Of a stretch of DNA of 34,882 bases, positions 23,868-30,124 are shown piece after piece. Made by a program: the position numbers and the translations under genes. The notes beneath the pieces are model-generated. The model searched no databases and had not been told where the DNA came from. It saw only the letters and a list, made by a program, of their open reading frames with translations. Positions within the stretch are counted from its first letter, which is position 1. The number at the start of each line of letters is the position of its first letter. Origin of the DNA: a virus; the IMG/VR virus record IMGVR_UViG_3300023179_002841, positions 1-34,882 of that record. One strand, given 5' to 3'.

Positions 23868-24814
23868 TTTTTTTTTGTAAGTATGCCTGCAAGTCTACGG
23901 CTGTATTCAGATGTTTCTCTCATACTGCGTCCAGCTGCACCTTCTTCACCACCTGCTAGTTCATCCTCCATACCAGCTGCGGCTTCTGGAGCTCCTACTT
24001 CTGGTGGTCCCATACCAGCAGGACCTGCCATACCTAAGCCTGCTCCGCCTGGTGATTCTGTACCTGTAAGTACACCGGTAGCTCTTGCTAATAATTGACG
24101 ATTCTTTTCTAGTGCCAAATAAATTTCATCCAGTGCTGGTCGAACTGTTTGTTCAAAACTAGTACTGACGTCGCTGCCCATTTCATCTCTTATAGAGTCT
24201 AATAAATCTAACATGGCTTCGGACTTCATGCTTGCTACGTCCTCTAGCCAGCCTGTGATACGGTCTGTCATGTCCTTAGCGGCCATGATCAATTCTGCCT
24301 TTTCTTCTTCGCCTTCTGTTAAGCGTAGATCACGAACAACACCTTTGGCTGTTGTTTCATCTAGGTCATAACGAATAATTAGTTCGCTGACTACTTCCTC
24401 ATCAGCATCACGCTCCAACATTAAACGCTGGCGTGCATTTACTTTCCATTGCTCTGGTAGTCTAAATGTGCGTAGTCTGCGCTGTGCCTGATGGTATTCT
24501 TTTAAACTTTTTGCCTTGCGCTCTTTTTTGTCTTTTTTATCTTCGGCCTTTTCGCCTTTCTCTTCACGCTCAGCAATTTCTTGATTAATCACATCAAGCA
24601 TACGCTGGTTCTTTTGATATTTGTGATCTTCCAATACACTGTCATAACTATTAACACTTTCAAATTGACTTTGCTCTGTGCGTAGTTTATTTCTAGCATC
24701 ATATAACTGTTCCATTGTGAACTTTTCTAATGCTATTTTGTAGCCAAATTGACGGCCTAAATTTTCATTTAATTTCTTGCTGGTAATGGGTTTTTGAAGA
24801 TCATTGATGTTCAT
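23864..24814 (-). CDS. Conserved T4-like phage protein, possibly head/scaffold-related
   Basis: 316 residues. The N-terminus MNINDLQKPITSKKLNENLG then KFTMEQLYDARNKLRTEQSQ and YQKNQRMLDVINQEIAER resembles a protein common in marine T4-like phages, role not established. The middle is strongly charged and helical (EKGEKAEDKKDKKERKAKSL, LPEQWKVNARQRLMLERDAD). The C-terminal quarter is a Gly/Ala/Pro/Glu-rich flexible tail (GGAGLGMAGPAGMGPPEVGA). Such composition fits a scaffold or core protein, but that is inference. AGGAA ribosome-binding site and a GATAAATA motif lie upstream. It ends in a nine-A run and may be extended by -1 frameshifting (23544..23867). Confidence 0.7.
   Translation of the reverse strand: MNINDLQKPITSKKLNENLGRQFGYKIALEKFTMEQLYDARNKLRTEQSQFESVNSYDSVLEDHKYQKNQRMLDVINQEIAEREEKGEKAEDKKDKKERKAKSLKEYHQAQRRLRTFRLPEQWKVNARQRLMLERDADEEVVSELIIRYDLDETTAKGVVRDLRLTEGEEEKAELIMAAKDMTDRITGWLEDVASMKSEAMLDLLDSIRDEMGSDVSTSFEQTVRPALDEIYLALEKNRQLLARATGVLTGTESPGGAGLGMAGPAGMGPPEVGAPEAAAGMEDELAGGEEGAAGRSMRETSEYSRRLAGILTKKK
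23868..23876 (-). promoter_or_regulatory. Candidate -1 slippery site directly before a stop codon (A AAA AAA AAG TAA)
   Basis: Nine A residues read ACA AAA AAA AAG TAA. A stop immediately after the slippery codons can favour slippage. A -1 shift enters the 107-codon open frame. Confidence 0.45.
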
Positions 24815-24836
24815 ACCGAGTTCCTAATATTTAAAA

Positions 24837-24844
24837 TATTTATC
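24837..24844 (-). promoter_or_regulatory. T4-late-type promoter motif (GATAAATA)
   Basis: Minus-strand GATAAATATTTT, 22 nt before the ATG at 24814, within an AT-rich inverted repeat (AATATTT-A-AAATATT on the plus strand). Confidence 0.5.
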
Positions 24845-25280
24845 TGAATGCGTAATTAAACGCCTGAGTTATTTCTTGCTTGTAGTAATCTGCACGATCA
24901 CGACTTTGTTCGTAACGCCATAAGAATATGTCACGTTTGACTTCGTCTTTAGTCTGCTTATATCGTTCTTTAAAATGTGTGCTATCTACATAGCTGCTCC
25001 AATAGCGTTGATCCAAGTCTCTTATACGATGCATGGCCATTATTTGATTATAGCTATGCTGCTTTGCTGCCATTAGTGCGCTGGACTTTAGGTAAAAAGT
25101 GGCTATATTATTCCTAAGACGTTTACCCACTTGAATAAGATCCCATTGACCAATCTTATTCTTTCTAATAATGTAGTTATTATAAGCTACACTGCCGTCA
25201 TCTAATATCACAGCAGGCATTATTTTGTTTACGTCATTGAGTAATTTATTGAACTTGGTTACTGCTTTGTCTATAGTCAT
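24840..25280 (-). CDS. Phage hypothetical protein, 146 aa
   Basis: 146 residues, no recognised family. The N-terminal half looks like a small beta/alpha domain (AVILDDGSVAYNNYIIRKNK, IGQWDLIQVGKRLRNNIATF). The C-terminal half is helical, basic and Tyr/Arg-rich (SSYVDSTHFKERYKQTKDEV, DIFLWRYEQSRDRADYYKQE). Its first 35 nt overlap the end of the 74-aa gene upstream, so the three genes from 26042 down to 24840 are probably co-translated. The location among virion genes suggests a structural or assembly role, unproven. Confidence 0.7.
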   Translation of the reverse strand: MTIDKAVTKFNKLLNDVNKIMPAVILDDGSVAYNNYIIRKNKIGQWDLIQVGKRLRNNIATFYLKSSALMAAKQHSYNQIMAMHRIRDLDQRYWSSYVDSTHFKERYKQTKDEVKRDIFLWRYEQSRDRADYYKQEITQAFNYAFR

Positions 25281-25470
25281 TGGCCACTACCTTTGGATTA
25301 ACACTGCCTATCTTAATCAATAAACTTTTTCTAATTAAATTTTCTGCTACGTGTTGTTCACGTTCTGGCAATGTACTTAGCAGAGTCGGCTTGGTCAGTC
25401 TCTGTAATAAGGCACGTTCCTCGTTTGTCGTGAAGATTTCAAAACTACGTACAAGTTCGTTTATTTTCAT
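25246..25470 (-). CDS. Small phage protein, 74 aa
   Basis: 74 residues (MKINELVRSFEIFTTNEERA ... NLIRKSLLIKIGSVNPKV). Mostly helical and soluble; no domain recognised. FEIFTTNEERALLQRL resembles a short winged-helix-like or adaptor segment, but this is weak. Its ATG overlaps the stop of the 191-aa gene (ATGA) and its end overlaps the 146-aa gene by 35 nt. It shares the N-terminal pattern M-(K/N)-I-x-(E/D) with two neighbours. Confidence 0.65.
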   Translation of the reverse strand: MKINELVRSFEIFTTNEERALLQRLTKPTLLSTLPEREQHVAENLIRKSLLIKIGSVNPKVVANDYRQSSNQVQ

Positions 25471-26042
25471 AAGCCTGCTAGTTTCTTAAGGTCTATGACG
25501 TCTTGTTTTTGTTTAGCTGATGATTTAACTTCTACATTGCTGATACGTTTGGCTAGATTAACTATGTCCTTACCTTCAAAATAGTGTTCTTTATCTGTAA
25601 CATTCTGCATGGCCTTACGCATCATAGCTTTTTCCCTATAGTCATCATCATAGCCTGTTGGAACATAACCAGCTTCTACCATCTCTGGTTCTTCCTCCAT
25701 CTCCTCTGCTGCTGCTTGATTTTGCTGTTGACCTTGAGCTGGAGGATTGGGTGTTAGAGGACTACCTGGTTGGCTGGGAGCATCTATATCTCCTGCTACA
25801 TTTACTTCACTGCCTTGTTTTAATTGTGGAATCATTGGCTGTTGATTAGGATCAGCATTAGGATTCACTGTGATACCTTCTGGACCTTGTTGTATCGCAT
25901 TTGGGTTTTTAGTAGGATCAAATGTTGTTTGAGCCTGTGTTTGAGGATTTTGTAAAGTAACTTTATTTGGTGTAGCCTGTACTACCTTCATCTTGGTCAT
26001 TTGACCTTGTGGCTGTTGTCCTGTAACTTCATATATTTTCAT
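25467..26042 (-). CDS. Gln/Pro/Asn-rich phage protein, 191 aa
   Basis: 191 residues. The N-terminal 125 residues are low complexity and probably disordered, rich in Gln, Pro and Asn (QQPQGQMTKM, NPNADPNQQPMIPQLKQG, PPAQGQQQNQAAAEEMEEEP). The C-terminal third is a charged helical region (DDDYREKAMMRKAMQNVTDK, NLAKRISNVEVKSSAKQKQD). No family is recognised; it could be a scaffold or a decoration protein. GGAG lies 9 nt before the ATG, just after the small inverted repeat AGGCT-GATAG-AGCCT. Confidence 0.68.
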   Translation of the reverse strand: MKIYEVTGQQPQGQMTKMKVVQATPNKVTLQNPQTQAQTTFDPTKNPNAIQQGPEGITVNPNADPNQQPMIPQLKQGSEVNVAGDIDAPSQPGSPLTPNPPAQGQQQNQAAAEEMEEEPEMVEAGYVPTGYDDDYREKAMMRKAMQNVTDKEHYFEGKDIVNLAKRISNVEVKSSAKQKQDVIDLKKLAGL

Positions 26043-26073
26043 TATTATCTCCAGGCTCTATCAGCCTATGCAT

Positions 26074-26081
26074 TATTTATT
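26074..26081 (-). promoter_or_regulatory. TAAATA late-promoter-like motif (AATAAATA)
   Basis: Minus-strand TTAAATAAATAATG, 31 nt before the ATG of the 191-aa gene, overlapping the stop of the gene upstream. Confidence 0.45.
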
Positions 26082-26472
26082 TAAGCATTTCAAAACTTAT
26101 ATTGACCCCTGGAACCCACATAGCAGGCTTACAATCTATAGTTTCTGTTAGATCTGGTATATAGGGAACAAGTTTAAAGTCCTGTTTGAGAAAAGCAACG
26201 TCATCACCGTTTTCAGTAAACGAATAATCCAGTTGCACACTCCAGTCAAATATCCATATATTACATAATTTTTTACCAACCATTCCATATTGCTCTGGAT
26301 AGTCTACAATGACCTTGGGAGGATAATCATATTCAATATTTGATCTCATACCAATAGTATTAATTAGAGTATCAAAGTTTTGTTGTTGAAGACGAGCCTG
26401 TTCTTTGCCCTCTTCTTTTCTATACTGTCTAGTATTTGTTATGTCTACAGTGGTGTGGATTCTATATTGCAT
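26077..26472 (-). CDS. Conserved phage hypothetical protein, 131 aa
   Basis: 131 residues. The motif RIHTTVDITNTRQYRKEEGK followed by ARLQQQNFDTLINTIGMRSN and WIFDWSVQLDYSFTENGDDV recalls a protein conserved in T4-like marine phages; the function is not known to me. The beta-rich second half suggests a structural or tail-associated protein. The ATG at 26472 has no Shine-Dalgarno and lies 4 nt after an AGTAAATA motif, an arrangement also seen at 33482. Confidence 0.7.
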   Translation of the reverse strand: MQYRIHTTVDITNTRQYRKEEGKEQARLQQQNFDTLINTIGMRSNIEYDYPPKVIVDYPEQYGMVGKKLCNIWIFDWSVQLDYSFTENGDDVAFLKQDFKLVPYIPDLTETIDCKPAMWVPGVNISFEMLK

Positions 26473-26476
26473 CCAC

Positions 26477-26484
26477 TATTTACT
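26477..26484 (-). promoter_or_regulatory. TAAATA motif 4 nt from the ATG (AGTAAATA)
   Basis: Minus-strand CTACGCAGTAAATAGTGG then ATG; the layout is nearly the same as upstream of the LpxH-like gene. Confidence 0.45.
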
Positions 26485-26491
26485 GCGTAGA

Positions 26492-26851
26492 TTATTTTAA
26501 CATCTTAAGAACGGCATCACCGTGTGCTGCTACCCAACCTATGGCAATGGCTACACCGGATATTATATAGACCCACTTCATTTTAAAGTCTTGTAGATCG
26601 TTAATCTTTTTCTTAAGTTCGCTCTGAGCCTTATCCTGTTCTTCTTTACGACGATCTAATTTGTCATAGAAGATGTCACGATTTTGCTCGTACTTTAGTT
26701 CCATATCATCTAACTTCTTCATCATAGCTAGATGATTGCTGGCAATACTCTGTTTGGTTTCTTTGACATCTTCTTTGATATCATCTACTTTTTCATTTAG
26801 GTGTGCTACCTTTGTTTCAACTACACCTAATCTTTCCTCTGTTGTAGGCAT
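26492..26851 (-). CDS. Coiled-coil protein with C-terminal membrane helix (XhlA-like)
   Basis: 119 residues from the ATG at 26851, chosen because GGAG lies 8 nt before it; the longer frame starts with TTG at 26872. The protein is one long coiled coil (VETKVAHLNEKVDDIKEDVK, then KLDDMELKYEQNRDIFYDKL) followed by a single transmembrane helix (WVYIISGVAIAIGWVAAHG, about 93 to 111) and a short basic tail. This layout resembles haemolysin XhlA-type and holin-associated proteins of phages; a role at the inner membrane during lysis or assembly is possible but unproven. Confidence 0.7.
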   Translation of the reverse strand: MPTTEERLGVVETKVAHLNEKVDDIKEDVKETKQSIASNHLAMMKKLDDMELKYEQNRDIFYDKLDRRKEEQDKAQSELKKKINDLQDFKMKWVYIISGVAIAIGWVAAHGDAVLKMLK

Positions 26852-26875
26852 ATCCAGGCTCCGTTTCTTCAAAAA

Positions 26876-26883
26876 TATTTATT
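26876..26883 (-). promoter_or_regulatory. TAAATA late-promoter-like motif (AATAAATA)
   Basis: Minus-strand CAAATAAATATTTTTG, 24 nt before the ATG of the coiled-coil membrane protein. Confidence 0.45.
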
Positions 26884-26941
26884 TGCCATAGGACAGAAGT
26901 TATATATGTGTAAAAGTTTTTTAAAACTATACCCAATAAAA

Positions 26942-26959
26942 AGGGCTCCGAAGAGCCCT
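26942..26959 (-). terminator. Rho-independent terminator with UUCG tetraloop
   Basis: Minus-strand AGGGCTC-TTCG-GAGCCCT then TTTTA: a 7-bp GC-rich stem with UUCG loop and a U run, 29 nt after the stop of the 144-aa gene. Same tetraloop as the terminator at 283..302. Confidence 0.88.
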
Positions 26960-26988
26960 AGTTTTCCCATCCCGATTGAGAAATTATG

Positions 26989-27423
26989 TTAGGTTGAACT
27001 TAAACCAAATAGACTTGTGATGCTACCAACTTCTACAAGAGCTGTTGTAGCTGGTGCTGCTGTGGTTCCTGCCACTGCACTACCACTACCACTGCTATAA
27101 CCATCATTTACGTAGTTTACTAACTCACCTGTGCCTCCTAGAGCACGATCAGCACGACGAGCAATGATGTTGCTGTCTAGTGCATGACTGTCACCAACGA
27201 TGATCAGTGTGTCTGCATCAAATTCAATAAGGGCACCTGTGGTACCAAACTCTTGTGCTAGATGTTCTGCTGTGCCGCCGATACCATCACTAAAAGCACC
27301 TGTCTTTTCAATTCTCCAAGCACGGATTTGTAAGTGATCATATAATACATCTTTTACGTGACCAACACCATTTACACGGCCGTTCTCTAGTACGCCGTTA
27401 ACTAAAATTTTCATTTGTGGCAT
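26989..27423 (-). CDS. Phage hypothetical protein, 144 aa
   Basis: 144 residues from the ATG at 27423, selected over the longer GTG frame (27459) because GAGGAG lies 6 to 8 nt before it. The start MPQMKILVNGVLENGRVNGV and AWRIEKTGAFSDGIGGTAEHLA suggest a beta-rich virion protein; IIVGDSHALDSNIIARRADR is a distinctive central stretch. The end is Ala/Thr/Gly-rich and flexible (SGSGSAVAGTTAAPATTALV). Function unknown. It has its own late motif and terminator and so is probably monocistronic and abundant, like a small capsid or decoration protein (inference). Confidence 0.7.
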   Translation of the reverse strand: MPQMKILVNGVLENGRVNGVGHVKDVLYDHLQIRAWRIEKTGAFSDGIGGTAEHLAQEFGTTGALIEFDADTLIIVGDSHALDSNIIARRADRALGGTGELVNYVNDGYSSGSGSAVAGTTAAPATTALVEVGSITSLFGLSST

Positions 27424-27473
27424 GTTATTCTCCTCGTTGCCTTTGCCCGTCAACTCCACGGGACTTGTATAAT

Positions 27474-27481
27474 TATTTATC
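27474..27481 (-). promoter_or_regulatory. T4-late-type promoter motif (GATAAATA)
   Basis: Minus-strand CGATAAATAATTATAC, 50 nt before the ATG of the 144-aa gene; the leader contains the small inverted repeat CCCGT-GGAGTTG-ACGGG. Confidence 0.5.
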
Positions 27482-27496
27482 GGTTTTGGAGAATTC

Positions 27497-27511
27497 TACC
27501 CAGTTTGGGTA
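27497..27511. terminator. Possible hairpin after the 86-aa gene
   Basis: TACCCA-GTT-TGGGTA, a 6-bp stem 13 nt past the stop of the gene at 27524. The T run follows on the plus strand rather than the minus strand, so terminator function for the minus gene is doubtful. Confidence 0.3.
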
Positions 27512-27523
27512 AATTTTTATTAC

Positions 27524-27784
27524 CTAATGTTTTACCTTACGACTTTCATGAATTTTACCCATGCCACGTTTGAACTTATCGCTATCTCCGCTTCGTATAG
27601 CGTTAATAAACCTACGCTCTAATTCAGTAGCAGTCTCTAAATCGTAGTTTTCTTTGATTAGTTTGAGAAGGTTAATAGTACTGGCTATTAGATTGATACC
27701 TTTGCTCTCTATGAGATGATCCTTATTTCTAACAAGACTGATCTCATTAAGTTCTTCTAATATGCTCCTAGTGCTTTTTTTCAT
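27524..27784 (-). CDS. Conserved small phage protein, 86 aa
   Basis: 86 residues. MKKSTRSILEELNEISLVRN, LIASTINLLKLIKENYDLET and ELERRFINAIRSGDSDKFKR form a helical protein closely resembling a small conserved protein of T4-like cyanophages (pattern recalled, not searched). Function unknown. AGAGGAAAG ribosome-binding site, and the only perfect TATAAATA late promoter motif in the window, lie upstream. It is the last minus-strand gene before the plus-strand island. Confidence 0.72.
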   Translation of the reverse strand: MKKSTRSILEELNEISLVRNKDHLIESKGINLIASTINLLKLIKENYDLETATELERRFINAIRSGDSDKFKRGMGKIHESRKVKH

Positions 27785-27801
27785 TCTTTCCTCTCACCAG
27801 T

Positions 27802-27809
27802 TATTTATA
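27802..27809 (-). promoter_or_regulatory. Perfect T4 late promoter element TATAAATA
   Basis: Minus-strand CACTATAAATAACTGG, 17 nt before the ATG of the 86-aa gene. It lies back to back with the plus-strand sigma-70 promoter at 27816, making a divergent late/early control region. Confidence 0.75.
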
Positions 27810-27815
27810 GTGAGC

Positions 27816-27843
27816 TTGACATATCAAATAATTAGTATATAAT
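27816..27843 (+). promoter_or_regulatory. Consensus sigma-70 promoter for the plus-strand small-gene cluster
   Basis: TTGACA (27816..27821), 16-bp spacer, TATAAT (27838..27843); both boxes perfect. The leader of about 50 nt contains CATAAATA (27865..27872). Confidence 0.88.
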
Positions 27844-27864
27844 ATCATATATGCTGCTCTGCCG

Positions 27865-27872
27865 CATAAATA
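27865..27872 (+). promoter_or_regulatory. TAAATA late-promoter-like motif (CATAAATA), plus strand
   Basis: GCATAAATAGTTACACACAT, 30 nt before the first ATG of the plus cluster; it may allow a second, late round of expression. Confidence 0.35.
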
Positions 27873-27902
27873 GTTACACACATATACTGAGAGGACCTAT
27901 AT

Positions 27903-28082
27903 ATGACACTATCAACTATGATGCTCAATATCCTTGAGCGACTAGCAGAAATGTTTCCAAATGACTCTTACCAAGATCGTTTGGAAAAATATCTTAAAAC
28001 CAAAAGCATTACCGATGCTGCTACTCTTGAAAACTATATCAAAGAGTTTAATTATAATTCTCACAAGGAACATTTAAAATGA
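27903..28082 (+). CDS. Plus-cluster small protein 1, 59 aa
   Basis: 59 residues (MTLSTMMLNILERLAEMFPN ... LENYIKEFNYNSHKEHLK). Helical, soluble, with an amphipathic N-terminal helix; no family recognised. GAGAGG lies 9 nt before the ATG. Its TGA overlaps the next ATG (ATGA), so translation is coupled. First gene after a consensus host-type promoter, so probably expressed immediately after infection. Confidence 0.72.
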   Translation: MTLSTMMLNILERLAEMFPNDSYQDRLEKYLKTKSITDAATLENYIKEFNYNSHKEHLK

Positions 28083-28183
28083 TTAAATATATTATAATGG
28101 CTATTTTTCTTGCCCTCGAAAAGAGTGGTCAGGCACGTGCCCGTAGATATTTGAGTAACCATATTAAAGGAGCGTGGCAATGA
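28079..28183 (+). CDS. Plus-cluster microprotein 2, 34 aa
   Basis: 34 residues: hydrophobic N-terminus MIKYIIMAIFLALEKSG, then an Arg-rich segment QARARRYLSNHIKGAWQ. It starts in the stop codon of protein 1 and its own stop overlaps the ATG of protein 3 (ATGA), so the three are coupled. Possibly a peripheral membrane peptide. No family recognised. Confidence 0.6.
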   Translation: MIKYIIMAIFLALEKSGQARARRYLSNHIKGAWQ

Positions 28184-28287
28184 AATTCATTACAATGATG
28201 CGTGAAGTATTATGCCAAGCCTTATTGGCCAGTCATCTCACTCGTAGAGGTCGTTGGCAAAATGCTGCTAAACTAATGGGGAAATAA
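28180..28287 (+). CDS. Plus-cluster microprotein 3, 35 aa
   Basis: 35 residues: MKFITMMREVLCQALLASHL then TRRGRWQNAAKLMGK, an amphipathic helix followed by a basic end, the same general plan as microprotein 2. AAGGAG lies 8 nt before the ATG, inside the preceding gene. No family recognised. Confidence 0.6.
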   Translation: MKFITMMREVLCQALLASHLTRRGRWQNAAKLMGK

Positions 28288-28288
28288 T

Positions 28289-28432
28289 ATGATCTTATGC
28301 TTTTTAATTATGACTCTAGCAACATTAATAGTTTATTTGGACAAAAGATTAATAAAAGACGATCCTGTTTTGGGCGAGGAATGGGATTTTACTCGCCCTA
28401 ATTATAAAAAAACTATTGACATTATTAAATAA
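28289..28432 (+). CDS. Plus-cluster small membrane protein 4, 47 aa
   Basis: 47 residues. An N-terminal transmembrane helix (MILCFLIMTLATLIVYL) is followed by a charged cytoplasmic-looking tail (DKRLIKDDPVLGEEWDFTRP). It begins 1 nt after the stop of microprotein 3. The -35 box of the next promoter lies inside its last codons. No family recognised. Confidence 0.62.
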   Translation: MILCFLIMTLATLIVYLDKRLIKDDPVLGEEWDFTRPNYKKTIDIIK

Positions 28433-28443
28433 ACATATATAAT
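28416..28443 (+). promoter_or_regulatory. Second consensus sigma-70 promoter of the plus cluster
   Basis: TTGACA (28416..28421), 16-bp spacer, TATAAT (28438..28443), the same perfect boxes and spacing as at 27816 and at 23520. The leader acatacacagggagaag resembles that of the gene at 28791. Confidence 0.87.
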
Positions 28444-28466
28444 ATACATACACAGGGAGAAGATCT

Positions 28467-28763
28467 ATGTTCAATCAACCAGAATTATTCATTGACACTG
28501 TACAGAATGCCAAAAAGCAGTGGGTTGAAAAATGTGTTCGTAATGACGATATAAAAAATAACTGTCATATCTATATTGACGCACAATCAAAATTTTTAAA
28601 AACAGCATTGACCGTAGCCGGAGGTATTGCTACCGTTGTAGGCCACGAAATGCTGAACACAAAGATTGAAAAAATGTTTAATCCTTTTGGGATAGACTTT
28701 TTCAAAGCAGGCTGGGATGCCTGGGCAGAGGCTAACAGAGAAGCCTACGCTAAAAAATCCTAA
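28467..28763 (+). CDS. Plus-cluster protein 5, 98 aa, weakly phasin-like
   Basis: 98 residues. MFNQPELFIDTVQNAKKQW and IYIDAQSKFLKTALTVAGGI, an amphipathic helix pattern that weakly recalls small phasin-family (polyhydroxyalkanoate granule) proteins; KMFNPFGIDFFKAGWDAWAE follows. The phasin idea is a guess and needs a profile search. GGGAG lies 8 nt before the ATG, and the gene has its own strong promoter. Confidence 0.68.
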   Translation: MFNQPELFIDTVQNAKKQWVEKCVRNDDIKNNCHIYIDAQSKFLKTALTVAGGIATVVGHEMLNTKIEKMFNPFGIDFFKAGWDAWAEANREAYAKKS

Positions 28764-28766
28764 ATA
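28759..28766 (+). promoter_or_regulatory. TAAATA motif before plus-cluster protein 6
   Basis: CCTAAATAGACATACACACA overlaps the stop of protein 5 and lies 24 nt before the next ATG; the leader acatacacacagaggag is shared in part with the gene upstream. Confidence 0.3.
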
Positions 28767-28790
28767 GACATACACACAGAGGAGAATATA

Positions 28791-29075
28791 ATGTCTGATT
28801 TTAACGGTTTAACACAAAAAGTAACAATGCCTGAAGTCAAGTTTAATAAAAACGGTTATGAAATCCGTACAGAAATACTAGGTATGGCCAAACAAATGGC
28901 CGAATTTGAATACAGTGCCAAGTTTCAAGGATGGGAAATGAGCACTGCTCGCGATGAGAAGACTGGTCAGTTTGTCACTACGGTAGGGATGCCGCAGGTT
29001 CCAGGTTTGGAGCAGATTCTACAGACTGCACAAAAAATGTATGACTTTGTAAATCAAGGTACAAATAAAAGATAA
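28791..29075 (+). CDS. Plus-cluster protein 6, 94 aa, conserved in T4-like phages
   Basis: 94 residues. MPEVKFNKNGYEIRTEILGM, FQGWEMSTARDEKTGQFVTT and MPQVPGLEQILQTAQKMYDF make a pattern I associate with small uncharacterised proteins of T4-like cyano- and pelagiphages; no function is known to me. GAGGAG ribosome-binding site. Followed by a strong terminator that closes the plus-strand island. Confidence 0.72.
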   Translation: MSDFNGLTQKVTMPEVKFNKNGYEIRTEILGMAKQMAEFEYSAKFQGWEMSTARDEKTGQFVTTVGMPQVPGLEQILQTAQKMYDFVNQGTNKR

Positions 29076-29103
29076 CACCGCATAGCGGACACAATAATAA
29101 TAC

Positions 29104-29125
29104 GGGGCCCTTGTGCCCCTTTTTA
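29104..29125 (+). terminator. Rho-independent terminator closing the plus-strand cluster
   Basis: GGGGC-CCTTGT-GCCCC followed by TTTTT on the plus strand, 28 nt after the stop of protein 6. It overlaps the stop codon of the convergent glycosyltransferase gene. Confidence 0.87.
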
Positions 29126-30124
29126 TTTGGCCTCGACTAGGTTTTCTTTAAATATGTTCCAGGCTTCTTCCCAAGTCCAACGTAGGCTACCTTTATATAC
29201 ACTATGTCTATCCAAGGTTAAAGCACGGGTAATAGCCTCGTTCAAGTCTTTATCCATATATCCTGTGACACCCTCATCTATTACATCTAATGGACCACTC
29301 ACAGGATATGCTGCCACAGGAGTAGCACAGGCCATGGCTTCTATCATAACTAGGCCAAATGTTTCCCAACGTGACGGAAATACAAACACATCAGCATTGG
29401 CGAAATATTCTGCTAGGGCAACTCCAGTCTTGAATCCTACAAACTCTACATCCTTATATTCTGCCTCATAACGTGCTCGCATGGGTCCATCACCTACCAT
29501 GATCTTACGACTATTAGGATATTGTATTCGGAAGAAATCCTCTAGGTTCTTTTCCTTACTTACTCTACTCACACATACTAGATTGAAAGTGCTATCTGTT
29601 CTATTGCGTAATTCAGGACGGAATGTACTACGGTCTACTCCTCTGGTCCATGGTATGATATCGGCCACTAGGCCATGCTGTTTAAGTTCATTTGCAAGTG
29701 TGCGTGTAGTAGTTAATACATGCCCAGTATGCTTATGAAACCACTTTATATACCGCCATGTCATATTTTCAGGCAGACCCATCAAAGTTTTTAATCCTTC
29801 AGGAAACCTTGTATGATAGGCAGTGTTATATCTAATACCACGTTTAGATAGATATGCTCTAGCCCATAGACCAACAGGTCCTTCTGTGGCTATGTGTATA
29901 TGATCTGGGTCAAGTTGCTTGATTTTCTTACCCATCTTTCTAGGATAAGCCAGCTTGACCTCATTATAGATAGGACAATCTACAAAGCGAAATAAACTGG
30001 GGTCAATATAATCAATAGAATAGCCATCATTTAAGGCCAAACTTTCAATATTGGTATAGGTGGTAACTACTCCATTGATTTGATCTGGCAAATTATCTGT
30101 TATTATTAGTATTTTTTTCATCAT
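29123..30124 (-). CDS. GT4-family glycosyltransferase (GT-B fold)
   Basis: 333 residues. The N-terminal domain opens ILIITDNLPDQINGVVTTYT, the usual acceptor-side glycine loop, with HIATEGPVGLWARAYL and NTAYHTRFPE following. The donor domain has NLVCVSRVSKEKNLEDFF, IMVGDGPMRARYE and the GT4 E-x7-E motif ETFGLVMIEAMACATP with VSGPLDVIDEG. It most resembles mannosyl- or sulfoquinovosyl-type transferases (SqdX/MgtA-like); donor and acceptor are unknown. The start (ATG at 30124 or 30121) overlaps the previous gene by about 30 nt, so it is translated as part of that operon. It might alter host lipid or polysaccharide, or virion sugar. Confidence 0.87.
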   Translation of the reverse strand: MMKKILIITDNLPDQINGVVTTYTNIESLALNDGYSIDYIDPSLFRFVDCPIYNEVKLAYPRKMGKKIKQLDPDHIHIATEGPVGLWARAYLSKRGIRYNTAYHTRFPEGLKTLMGLPENMTWRYIKWFHKHTGHVLTTTRTLANELKQHGLVADIIPWTRGVDRSTFRPELRNRTDSTFNLVCVSRVSKEKNLEDFFRIQYPNSRKIMVGDGPMRARYEAEYKDVEFVGFKTGVALAEYFANADVFVFPSRWETFGLVMIEAMACATPVAAYPVSGPLDVIDEGVTGYMDKDLNEAITRALTLDRHSVYKGSLRWTWEEAWNIFKENLVEAK

